Origin: Gaiellasilicea sp963730405
Lineage (GTDB): Bacteria; Actinomycetota; Thermoleophilia; Gaiellales; Gaiellaceae
Length of the DNA: 13,917 nt
Direction: 5' to 3'
Assembly (NCBI GenBank): GCA_963730405.1
Contig: CAVSRW010000008.1
Coordinates: 1 to 13,917 of the forward strand
This document shows positions 7,718 to 13,917 of this stretch, in pieces. The position numbers were made by a program, and so were the translations under genes. The stretch's first letter is position 1; the number at the start of each line of letters is the position of its first letter. The notes below the pieces were generated by a model that was not told the DNA's origin, did no database searches, and was given only the letters and a program-made list of their open reading frames with translations.

Positions 7718-9503
7718 GCACCTCGTCGGTGTCGCGCGAGACGAGCGCGGCGTAGCGGCCTCCCGCTGCCAGCAGCTCCTCGTGCGTGCCGATCTCGGCA
7801 ACGCGGCCGCGGTCGAGCACGACGATCTGGTCGGCGTCGCGGACGGTCGAGAGCCGGTGGGCGATCGCGATCGTCGTCCGGCCCTCGGCCAGACGCTCGA
7901 GCGCGTCCTGGACGGCACGCTCCGTCTGCGTGTCGAGCGCGGACGTGGCCTCGTCGAGGACGAGGATCGGCGGGTTGCGCAGGATCGTCCGCGCGATCGC
8001 GATCCGCTGCCGCTCGCCGCCCGAGAAGCGGTAGCCGCGCTCGCCGACGACGGTCTCGTAGCCGTCCGGGAGGCCGGTGATCAGCTCGTGGATCTGCGCC
8101 GCCCGCGCCGCCTCCTCGATCTCGTCGTCGGTCGCGTCCGGCCGCGCGAAGCGGAGGTTGTCGCGGACGCTCGCGTGGAAGAGGTACGTCTCCTGGCTGA
8201 CGACGCCGACCGCGTCCGCGAGCGACGGAAAGGTGAGCTCGCGGACGTCCTGGCCGTCGATCGTGACGGTGCCGCGGGTGACGTCGTAGAGGCGCGCGAC
8301 GAGATAGCCGGCAGTCGTCTTGCCAGAGCCGGTCTCGCCCACGAGTGCCGTCTTCGTGCCACGAGGAGCCTCGAAGGAGACGTCGTCGAGCGTCCACGGC
8401 CCTTCGTCGTAGCGGAAGGAGACGTCGTGGAAGGCGACATCGCCGCGCGGGGCGGCGAGCGTCCGCGTCCCCTCCTGGATGTCGACCGGCTGGTCGAGAT
8501 ACTCGAAGACGCGGTCGAAGAGCGCGAGCGAGGTCTGCACCTCGAGCCCGACCCCGAGCAGCGAGCCGATCGGGAAGAAGAGGCGCGCCTGCAGGGTCGT
8601 GAACGCGATCACGGTGCCGAGCGAGACCGAGCCGGCGAAGTGGCCGGCGAAGAGGTAGACGAGCGCCGGCATGACCGCGAACGAGGTCTGGATCGACGCC
8701 ATCATCCAGCGGCCCGTCATCCGGCTGCGCACCTCGAGCTCGGCGAGCCGGCCCGACTCGGTCTCGAACCGGCGCGCCAGCTCTTCGGTCCGCCCCATCG
8801 TCTTGCCGAGCAGGATCCCGGAGACGGAGAGTGACTCCTGCACCTGGCTCGAGATGTCGGCCATCGACTCCTGCCGCACCTTCGCCACCTTCCGGCGCTG
8901 ATCCCCGACGCGCTTCGTCATCCAGACGAAGAGCGGCAGCAGGGCCAGCGCGAACAGCGTCAGCCGCCAGTCGAGGTAGAACATCGCGATCACCGTCGCG
9001 AGCACGGTCGAGACGTTCGAGACGATCGAGGTCGCGGTGGAGGTGACGACCTCCTGGACGCCGCCGATGTCGTTCGCGAGCCGCGACTGCACCTCACCCG
9101 TCCGCGTGCGCGTGAAGAACGCGAGCGAGAGCCGCTGCAGGTGCTTGTAGACGGCGGTGCGCAGGTCGTGCATCACGCGCTGCCCGACCTGGTTCGAGAG
9201 CAGCGTCTGCACGACGCCGAGTGCGCCCGTGACGACCGCTATCGCGACCATCCCCGCGACGAGGAGGTTCAGCAGCTGGAGATCCCCTTCCGGCAGCGCG
9301 ACGTCGAAGACCTCCTTGATCAAGAGCGCCGGGATCGAGCCCAGCAGCGACGAGAAGAGGATCAGGCCGAGGACGCCGGCGAGCCGGAGCCGATAGGGCC
9401 GGAACAGCGCGACGATGCGGCGGAGGTAGGCGCGGCGGACGGCCGGGTCGGCGGGCCGCTCCGGTGGGTCCGAATAGTCGTAGCCGTACCGTCCTCGTGG
9501 CAT
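7710..9503 (-). CDS. ABC transporter, fused permease and ATPase (multidrug/lipid exporter type)
   Basis: A 597-residue half-transporter of the MsbA/LmrA-like exporter class, acting as a dimer in the cytoplasmic membrane. Residues about 30-320 form the six-helix transmembrane domain (for example VLGLILFSSLLGSIPALLI and LLVAGMVAIAVVTGALGVV). The ATPase domain carries Walker A GETGSGKT (389-396), Q-loop Q437, signature FSGGERQR (493-500, first position F rather than L), Walker B ILVLDE (513-518) and H-loop H549. All catalytic positions are present, so it should be active. The substrate is not predictable. ATG 9503 is chosen; a TACGCT hexamer ends 7 bases upstream and no Shine-Dalgarno sequence is visible. 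It follows the hydrolase gene by 29 bases. Its 3' end overlaps the convergent aminopeptidase gene. Confidence 0.93.
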   Translation of the reverse strand: MPRGRYGYDYSDPPERPADPAVRRAYLRRIVALFRPYRLRLAGVLGLILFSSLLGSIPALLIKEVFDVALPEGDLQLLNLLVAGMVAIAVVTGALGVVQTLLSNQVGQRVMHDLRTAVYKHLQRLSLAFFTRTRTGEVQSRLANDIGGVQEVVTSTATSIVSNVSTVLATVIAMFYLDWRLTLFALALLPLFVWMTKRVGDQRRKVAKVRQESMADISSQVQESLSVSGILLGKTMGRTEELARRFETESGRLAELEVRSRMTGRWMMASIQTSFAVMPALVYLFAGHFAGSVSLGTVIAFTTLQARLFFPIGSLLGVGLEVQTSLALFDRVFEYLDQPVDIQEGTRTLAAPRGDVAFHDVSFRYDEGPWTLDDVSFEAPRGTKTALVGETGSGKTTAGYLVARLYDVTRGTVTIDGQDVRELTFPSLADAVGVVSQETYLFHASVRDNLRFARPDATDDEIEEAARAAQIHELITGLPDGYETVVGERGYRFSGGERQRIAIARTILRNPPILVLDEATSALDTQTERAVQDALERLAEGRTTIAIAHRLSTVRDADQIVVLDRGRVAEIGTHEELLAAGGRYAALVSRDTDEVLT

Positions 9504-9510
9504 CCGTGAC

Positions 9511-9516
9511 AGCGTA
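9511..9516 (-). promoter_or_regulatory. -10-like hexamer upstream of the ABC transporter
   Basis: TACGCT on the minus strand fits TAnnnT and lies 7 bases upstream of the ATG in the 29-base gap after the hydrolase gene. This suggests an internal, near-leaderless promoter in the hydrolase-transporter run. No -35 is recognisable. Confidence 0.3.
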
Positions 9517-9532
9517 CGGACCGGCCGTTGGG

Positions 9533-10183
9533 CTACGCGGCGAAGCGCCCCAGCTCGTCGCCCACGAGCTCCGCGTAGCGTCCCGCACCCGGCAGCGGGA
9601 ACAGGCCGCCGTCCGGCCGGCGCAGCGCGACCGCGTGGAGGCCGAACGAGACGACCACGCGCTCGACGTCGACGCCGAGCGCTCGGGCCCGCTCCGCCGC
9701 CGCAAGTGACGACGACGGGCTGACACCGGGAATCAGCGGCAGCGGCGCGTCCAGCGAGCCGTGCGCGATCGCGAGCCGCCGCCCGCGGAGCACCTCGAGC
9801 CCGAGCTGCCTCGGGAGCCAGGGGTTCACGCCCGCGACGAGCCGAACCTCGGGCGCCGCGGCGGTCTGCACGGCGACCGCGCCGCCCATCGAGAACCCGA
9901 GCAGCGCGAGCTCCTGCACTCCGGCCGCGCGTGCCGCTTCGATTGCGGCCGCAGCGTCTTCGACGCAGAGCTCGAGCCGCCGCCACGACTTGATCCGGTA
10001 GCGCACCTCGAGGAAGCCGAGCTCGGGGAGGCGGGTCGCGAGCGACTGCACGAGCCATTCGATCGACGCGCTCCACGTGCCTTCCACCTCGGCGGAGGTG
10101 CCGCCGTTGACGCAGACGACCGCGCGCGGCCCTGGCGTACCGGTCCAGCGCGCTTCCGCGCCCGAGGCGAGCTCGAACGACAC
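9533..10183 (-). CDS. Alpha/beta hydrolase, dienelactone-hydrolase-like
   Basis: A 216-residue single-domain protein starting at GTG 10183 (MSFELASGAEARW). It has the nucleophile elbow GFSMGG (Ser98), HGSLD (Asp145) as candidate acid and FGLHAVAL (His183) as catalytic His, in the order and spacing of the alpha/beta-hydrolase fold. CVNGGTSAEVEG (residues 24-35) could form the oxyanion side. There is no signal peptide, so it is cytoplasmic. It would cleave an ester or similar bond; the substrate is unknown. It begins 6 bases after the stop of the secreted glycosidase gene and ends 29 bases before the ABC transporter, so the three may be co-transcribed. No Shine-Dalgarno sequence precedes the GTG, so translation may depend on coupling. 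Confidence 0.85.
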   Translation of the reverse strand: MSFELASGAEARWTGTPGPRAVVCVNGGTSAEVEGTWSASIEWLVQSLATRLPELGFLEVRYRIKSWRRLELCVEDAAAAIEAARAAGVQELALLGFSMGGAVAVQTAAAPEVRLVAGVNPWLPRQLGLEVLRGRRLAIAHGSLDAPLPLIPGVSPSSSLAAAERARALGVDVERVVVSFGLHAVALRRPDGGLFPLPGAGRYAELVGDELGRFAA

Positions 10184-10189
10184 TCGCGG

Positions 10190-11692
10190 CTAACGGACGA
10201 CGAACGTGCGGCTGACGAGCACGGTGCTCCGCCGCGGGTTCATGCTCGCGCGCAGCCGCACCGCATAGACGTACCGGCCGGGCTTCAGGGAGCGCGAGGC
10301 GAAGCGCAGGCGCGGGTTCCAGCCGGCGCGGACACTTCCGGCCGTCATCGTCACGGCGCCCGGCGCCCGTGGCGAGGCCAGGCTTCGCACCTGCTTGCTC
10401 GCGTCGGCGCGGAAGATGGCGGCGACGTAGGAGATCTCCTCGGCGGCGGTTACGTTGAAGCCCCAACTCGTCCGCAGGCGGGACGCGACGCGGGTCCGGA
10501 GCCCGAACTGCGCTCGGCCTCCGACCACCCGCGTGGCGTGGCGCCACGTGACCTGCCGACCGGCGCAGCCGCGCTTGGCTCGCGCGGTGGCGGCTCGCAC
10601 CGCTGCGTACGCCGGTCGCAGCGAGCCGTCGGCGCGCCTGACGCCCGACTGGTAGCGCTCGAGATCCGGATCGTCCCGCAGGTGCAGGAAGTAGACGGCC
10701 GAGATGCTGCGGTCGCAGGCGGCCAGCGCGACCACCTTCGCGTAGTTGTCGGCCTGCGCCGCCTCGGTCGTCGCGGCAACGGTCTCGCGGCCGCGGTAGG
10801 CATCGCGGCTCCGCGCGGGTATGACCGCCTGCCAGCCGATCTCGTCGATCCGGAGCTTCAGCCCCTGCTCGACGGTCGGCTGCCCCGTCCCGGCGAACGC
10901 GTCCCAGACGGCCTGCTTCAGCCGCGCCAGGTTGACGATGCCGGCGCGCGGCCAGCGGTCGCCGGCTCGGACCGGATCGCGGTCGGAGCGCGGATAGAGG
11001 TGGAGGCCGAGCTCGTCCATCAGGGGGAGCGTCCGCCCGCTCGCGCGGTAGGCAGCGCCGAGGTCGCGGAGGAAGCGGACCGGAGACGTCGACGCGTTGG
11101 ACGGCGCCAGCGGCAGGTCGTTGCCGCGGCCGGAGAGCCCGAGGCCGATCACGCGGATCGCCGGGTCGACCGCCTTCAAGGCGTCGTACGAGCGGGCGAG
11201 TAGCGAGACGTATGCGGCCGCAGCGAGAGCATTTCCGGTGGGCGAGAACTGGGGTCGCAGGAAGCGCGGCTGGTTCGGCTCGTTGCCGACCACGAACTCG
11301 CGCACCTGTGGGTACTCCTTCGCGAGCCGGGCGAGCAGTGCGGAGAAGTCCTCGGTGGCGGCGGGGGACGACAGCGCCGTGGGAGTGAGCGGGAAGACGT
11401 GCAGGACGACCCGGACGCCCTTCGCCTTGGCCACCGGCAGCGCGCGGTCGAGGAAGGACTTCTCCGGGATCGCGTCCGGGCGGGCCGGATCCCAGTGGAT
11501 TGTGATCCTGTTGTCGGTGCCGCCCGCGGTCTTGAGGTCGTTGAAGTAGAGCCCGCCGCCGTCGTCTGCGTACTTGCCCGCATCGTCGGCGAAGCCGAAG
11601 CGCGCGGCCTGTGCGGCCGGCGTCACCGCCAGTGCTGCGGCCGCCAAGGCGGCGCACAGCAGCCAGCTCCGTATGTTTGCCCGTCTGTCCAT
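10190..11692 (-). CDS. Secreted clan GH-A-like glycoside hydrolase
   Basis: About 500 residues. ATG 11692 is preferred over the GTG one codon upstream. The signal peptide (RSWLLCAALAAAALAVTPAAQA) ends near residue 30, followed by ARFGFADDAGKY. The next roughly 340 residues look like a TIM barrel (RITIHWDPARPD, GVRVVLHVFP). FVVGNEPNQPRFL holds the NEP motif (Glu near 139) typical of the clan GH-A acid/base, and LRIDEIGWQA holds a candidate nucleophile Glu near 285, about 146 residues later. SAVYFLHLRDD fits a late barrel strand. Residues about 378-500 form a beta-sandwich tail (SYVAAIFRADASKQV, GRYVYAVRLRA). The protein is predicted to be extracellular and to cleave a polysaccharide; family and substrate are not assigned. 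It leads a run with the hydrolase and ABC transporter and is divergent from the recombinase genes. Confidence 0.75.
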   Translation of the reverse strand: MDRRANIRSWLLCAALAAAALAVTPAAQAARFGFADDAGKYADDGGGLYFNDLKTAGGTDNRITIHWDPARPDAIPEKSFLDRALPVAKAKGVRVVLHVFPLTPTALSSPAATEDFSALLARLAKEYPQVREFVVGNEPNQPRFLRPQFSPTGNALAAAAYVSLLARSYDALKAVDPAIRVIGLGLSGRGNDLPLAPSNASTSPVRFLRDLGAAYRASGRTLPLMDELGLHLYPRSDRDPVRAGDRWPRAGIVNLARLKQAVWDAFAGTGQPTVEQGLKLRIDEIGWQAVIPARSRDAYRGRETVAATTEAAQADNYAKVVALAACDRSISAVYFLHLRDDPDLERYQSGVRRADGSLRPAYAAVRAATARAKRGCAGRQVTWRHATRVVGGRAQFGLRTRVASRLRTSWGFNVTAAEEISYVAAIFRADASKQVRSLASPRAPGAVTMTAGSVRAGWNPRLRFASRSLKPGRYVYAVRLRASMNPRRSTVLVSRTFVVR

Positions 11693-11760
11693 CACCCTTC
11701 GAGACCCCGAAGCGCGGCAGTATGGCAGGAACGCCAGACGCCGGCGGGAACCTCGCTTGA

Positions 11761-12594
11761 ATGACGACTTCGGCGGCGATCGACCGGTTCCTTGCCGCGC
11801 CGGCGCTCGCCACTTCGACGCGGCGGGCGTACGCGGCCGATCTGCGCGGCTTCGAGGACTGGCTCGAGCGCCGCCGCCTCGGCGTCGAGGACGTCGACGT
11901 GCGCGTCCTCGTCGACTACGCCTCCGAGCTCGGCCGCGCCCGGAACGGGCTCGCGCCGGCGACGATCGCCCGCAAGCTCGCCGCCGTCCGCTCCTTCCTC
12001 CGCTTCACGCTCGGGGCGACCCGCGTCCCGGACGCTTCGATCGCACCGAGACGGCCGCAGCGGCTGCCGGACGCGCCGAAGCCGGCGGAGGTGGAGGAGC
12101 TGATCGCCGCTGCGGGCGGCGACGACGCGCTCGGGCTCCGGAATCGCGCCCTCGTCGAGCTCGTCTACTCGGCCGGCCTGCGCAGCGCGGAGGCGGTCGG
12201 CCTCGACCTCGGCGACGTCGACTTCGAGCAGGAGCAGGTGCGCGTGCGCGGCAAGGGCGGCAAGGAGCGGGTCGTGCCGCTCGGCGAAGAGGCTGCGCAC
12301 GTCGTCGCCCGCTATCTGCGCGACGCGCGTCCGGAGCTGGCGCGCGGCGCGAACGACGCGCTCTTCCTCTCCGCCCGGGGGCGGCGACTCGACACGAGCA
12401 CGCTGCGCCGGCTGCTCCCACATCCGCACCGGCTGCGCCACTCCTTCGCGACGCACCTGCTCGAAGGCGGCGCCGACCTGCGCACGATCCAGGAGCTGCT
12501 CGGCCACTCATCGCTCTCGACGACGCAGGTGTACAGCCATGTGAGCGCGAAACGTCTCCGCAGCGTCTATGACCGAGCGCATCCCCGATCCTGA
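11761..12594 (+). CDS. XerC/D-like tyrosine recombinase with shortened catalytic domain
   Basis: A 277-residue site-specific recombinase with a SAM-like core-binding domain (about 1-90, STRRAYAADLRGFEDWL) and a catalytic domain (about 105-277). All catalytic residues are present: Arg141 (AGLRSAEAVGL), Lys165 (GKGGKER), His223/Arg226 (HRLRHSF), His249 (LGHSS) and Tyr258 (VYSHV). Compared with the recombinase directly downstream, about ten residues are missing between LRRL and HPHRLRHSF, where XerC/D proteins carry a helix and loop. Xer proteins resolve chromosome dimers at dif; integrases and integron-type enzymes share the fold. ATG 11761 is used; no Shine-Dalgarno sequence or clear promoter is seen in the 68-bp divergent gap to the glycosidase gene. 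Confidence 0.88.
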   Translation: MTTSAAIDRFLAAPALATSTRRAYAADLRGFEDWLERRRLGVEDVDVRVLVDYASELGRARNGLAPATIARKLAAVRSFLRFTLGATRVPDASIAPRRPQRLPDAPKPAEVEELIAAAGGDDALGLRNRALVELVYSAGLRSAEAVGLDLGDVDFEQEQVRVRGKGGKERVVPLGEEAAHVVARYLRDARPELARGANDALFLSARGRRLDTSTLRRLLPHPHRLRHSFATHLLEGGADLRTIQELLGHSSLSTTQVYSHVSAKRLRSVYDRAHPRS

Positions 12595-12757
12595 GCTGCC
12601 ACGCCTGGCCACCGCGCTCCCGCCGGGCGGAGCCCGGCTCCGCGCGGCTCGAGCCGCGCGCGGCACCCGGCTCTCCGAGTCCGTACGTCCGTACTGTCCT
12701 CTCCGGCCGGGCACCGCGACCGACTCGCCAGACGCGGCAGATCGGCTGCTGCGATGA
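12569..12757 (+). CDS. Doubtful 62-residue ORF bridging the two recombinase genes
   Basis: ATG 12569 overlaps the end of the first recombinase gene by 26 bases, and the TGA (12755-12757) overlaps the ATG of the second in an ATGA junction. It would fill the gap and couple translation of the second recombinase, which has no ribosome site. Against it, the product (MTERIPDPELPRLATALPPG...) is rich in Ala, Arg and Pro, has no recognisable domain, and crosses two strong hairpins. It may be chance. Confidence 0.22.
   Translation: MTERIPDPELPRLATALPPGGARLRAARAARGTRLSESVRPYCPLRPGTATDSPDAADRLLR
12622..12660. repeat. Two adjacent perfect inverted repeats between the recombinase genes
   Basis: GCCGGGC (12622-12628) and GCCCGGC (12632-12638) flank GGA. 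Two bases later a perfect 20-bp palindrome, CGCGCGGCTCGAGCCGCGCG (12641-12660), is centred on CTCGAG. The position, 28 bases after the first recombinase stop, suits a terminator. A recombinase-binding site is also conceivable, but the sequence does not resemble dif, which has an AT-rich centre. Confidence 0.5.
12680..12697 (+). promoter_or_regulatory. 8-bp direct repeat with embedded -10-like hexamer
   Basis: TCCGTACG (12680-12687) is followed directly by TCCGTACT (12688-12695), and TACTGT (12692-12697) fits TAnnnT. A promoter for the second recombinase with a leader of about 50 bases would fit, but no -35 is evident. Evidence is weak. Confidence 0.25.
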
Positions 12758-13689
12758 GGGACGACACGAGGTCGACGGGCGACCCCGAGCTCGACGGGTT
12801 CCTCGCCCTCCTCGCCGCGCGGCGCGCGCCGCGAACGGTCGAGGCGTACAGGCGCGACCTGCTCCAGCTCTCGACGTGGCGGCGGGGGCCGGTTGCGCAG
12901 ACGACGACGGAGGAGCTCGAGCGCTGGCTGGCCGAGCTGCGCGCCGCAGGCGTCGCGCCCTCGACGGTCGCGCGCAGGATCTCGGCACTTCGAGCATTCT
13001 TCCGGCACCAGCTGCTGCTCGGCGCGCGGGAGGACAACCCGGCCGCGGCGCTCCAGCTGCCGCGTCGTGCGCGCAGGCTGCCGAAGACGCTCTCGCCCGG
13101 CGAGGCGGAGCGCCTGATCGACGCCGCCAACGGGACGACGCCACGGGCGATGCGCGACCGAGCGCTCGTCGAGCTGATGTACGGCGCCGGCCTGCGGGTC
13201 AGCGAGGCGATGGGGCTGCAGCGCCGCTCGGTCGATCTCGAGGAACGGCTCGTGCGCGCTCTCGGCAAGGGCTCGAAGGAACGCGTCGTCCCGCTCGGCC
13301 GGCCGGCCGTCGACGCCCTGCGCCGCTACATCGCGATGGGCCGGCCCCACCTCGACCGGCGCAATCGTCCCGAGCTCTTCCTGAACGCCCGCGGCGGGCC
13401 GCTCACACGGGCCGGCGCGTTCATGATCCTGCGCCGGCTGGCCGAGAAGGCGGGGCTCGAGCCGCAGCGCGTTCACCCCCACCTGCTCCGCCACTCGTTC
13501 GCGACCCACCTGCTCGAGGGGGGCGCCGACCTCCGTAGCGTCCAGGAGATGCTCGGCCACGCCGACCTCTCGACCACGGAGCTCTACACGCACGTATCCG
13601 ATCGGAGGCGTCGGGAGTTGTACTTCCAAGCGCACCCCCACGCGCGCAGGGGCACGACTCTCACAAGGACGTCTTCCGATGACGCTTGA
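12754..13689 (+). CDS. xerD: XerC/D-like tyrosine recombinase
   Basis: A 311-residue tyrosine recombinase of typical XerC/D length. The core-binding domain (about 10-100, RTVEAYRRDLLQLSTW) precedes a catalytic domain with Arg148 (AGLRVSEAMGL), Lys172 (GKGSKER), His243/Arg246 (HPHLLRHSF), His269 (LGHADLSTT) and Tyr278 (LYTHV). The nine-residue spacing between the second His and the Tyr matches the family. It cuts and rejoins DNA at a short core site, most likely for chromosome dimer resolution together with a partner Xer. The adjacent shorter recombinase is an obvious candidate partner. Xer numbering cannot be fixed from sequence alone, so xerD versus xerC is tentative. ATG 12754 lacks a Shine-Dalgarno sequence. 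The last 11 bases overlap a small membrane-protein gene. Confidence 0.9.
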   Translation: MRDDTRSTGDPELDGFLALLAARRAPRTVEAYRRDLLQLSTWRRGPVAQTTTEELERWLAELRAAGVAPSTVARRISALRAFFRHQLLLGAREDNPAAALQLPRRARRLPKTLSPGEAERLIDAANGTTPRAMRDRALVELMYGAGLRVSEAMGLQRRSVDLEERLVRALGKGSKERVVPLGRPAVDALRRYIAMGRPHLDRRNRPELFLNARGGPLTRAGAFMILRRLAEKAGLEPQRVHPHLLRHSFATHLLEGGADLRSVQEMLGHADLSTTELYTHVSDRRRRELYFQAHPHARRGTTLTRTSSDDA

Positions 13690-13846
13690 CCCTCAGCTCG
13701 TCATGTTCGCGGCACTCGCCATGGCGGTCGGCTGGACGATGACCTTCTCCGGGCTCAAGAAGCACGCACTCGAGCTCAAGCGGCAGCGGCGAACCTGCCC
13801 GTCCTGCGGCCGCCACATCAGCGGCGCGGTCTGTAGAGAGCACTGA
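13679..13846 (+). CDS. 55-residue membrane protein with zinc-ribbon-like tail
   Basis: ATG 13679 lies within the end of the recombinase gene and has AAGGA (13665-13669) 9 bases upstream, one of the few good ribosome sites here. The product has one hydrophobic segment (about residues 7-24, LVMFAALAMAVGWTMTF), a basic linker (LKKHALELKRQRR) and a C-terminal C-x2-C-x8-C-x2-H pattern (TCPSCGRHISGAVCREH) that could bind one zinc ion. Positive charge after the helix predicts an N-out, C-in topology with the zinc knuckle in the cytoplasm. Overlap with the recombinase gene suggests co-expression. No family name is recognised; a small anchor or adaptor is possible. Confidence 0.7.
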   Translation: MTLDPQLVMFAALAMAVGWTMTFSGLKKHALELKRQRRTCPSCGRHISGAVCREH

Positions 13847-13857
13847 TCAGCGGCGCC

Positions 13858-13884
13858 GACTTAGTTGCTGTCAGCAACTAAGTC
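13858..13884. promoter_or_regulatory. Perfect 27-bp palindrome, probable MarR-like operator
   Basis: The arms GACTTAGTTGCTG (13858-13870) and CAGCAACTAAGTC (13872-13884) are perfect inverse complements around a single T. The TTAGTTGC...GCAACTAA core is much more AT-rich than its surroundings and resembles operators of MarR-family dimers such as HucR. It begins 11 bases after the small membrane-protein gene, so it could instead be a terminator stem, but a one-base centre and no U-run argue for a protein-binding site. The regulated gene would lie to the right, outside the window. Confidence 0.5.
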
Positions 13885-13917
13885 CGTGAGCGCGTGCTCG
13901 CTTTCGCGACTTGGAGC

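Noticed and set aside
9504..11813. Minus-strand frame running continuously upstream of the ABC transporter
   Set aside because: The upstream part lies out of frame with the hydrolase and glycosidase genes, is Arg-rich and motif-free; the transporter proper begins at ATG 9503.
12622..12660. dif site between the recombinase genes
   Set aside because: dif sites have two 11-bp arms around a 6-bp centre with an AT-rich core; this segment is nearly pure G+C.

Overview
The window is very GC-rich, with strong G/C bias at third codon positions, GTG starts, few Shine-Dalgarno sequences and several TAnnnT -10 hexamers lying 6-9 bases upstream of start codons. Together with an AfsR-type SARP regulator and secreted proteins ending in AGK..LRGTGKG-like beta domains, this points to a high-GC actinobacterium, most likely of the Thermoleophilia (Gaiellales/Solirubrobacterales type). 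The phylum call is fairly safe; the class is inference.

Layout. 1-200 (-): start of a succinate dehydrogenase flavoprotein gene, cut by the window edge. 264-1213 (-): a two-gene unit of a 43-residue helical protein and a secreted beta-rich protein, joined by an ATGA overlap. 1302-4793 (+): a 1163-residue AfsR-like regulator (SARP DNA-binding and BTAD domains, degenerate nucleotide-cyclase domain, AAA ATPase, TPR-like tail), divergent from that unit. 4810-4863 (-): a 17-codon gene with a perfect Shine-Dalgarno sequence in a hairpin loop. 4988-5054: two tandem hairpins. 5069-6653 (-): ATP-type PEP carboxykinase with a one-base frameshift. 6696-7717 (+): DmpA/P1-family aminopeptidase with two frameshifts. 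7710-11692 (-): ABC exporter, alpha/beta hydrolase and secreted clan GH-A-like glycosidase. 11761-13846 (+): two tandem XerC/D-like tyrosine recombinases and a 55-residue membrane/zinc-ribbon protein. 13858-13884: a perfect AT-richer palindrome that looks like a repressor operator.

Main finding. Both small minus-strand units beside the SARP gene are preceded by heptamer arrays with an exact 11-bp period, the known signature of SARP binding sites. Three copies (GTGAGCG, GTGAGTG, GTGAGCG) lie at 1234-1262 and four (GTTAGCG, GTTGGCC, GTGAGCC, GTTGGCG) at 4901-4940. Both arrays point toward the minus-strand genes and both sit exactly 8 bp upstream of a weak nAnnnT -10. I infer a self-contained regulon: the SARP protein controls a secreted protein plus helical partner on one side and a tiny Gly-rich peptide on the other, reminiscent of AfsR and its small target afsS in Streptomyces.

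The remaining genes are housekeeping (PEPCK, Sdh, Xer) or ordinary accessory genes. Three single-base frameshifts fall within about 0.9 kb (6434, about 7175, about 7357), which suggests either local sequence error or real decay.
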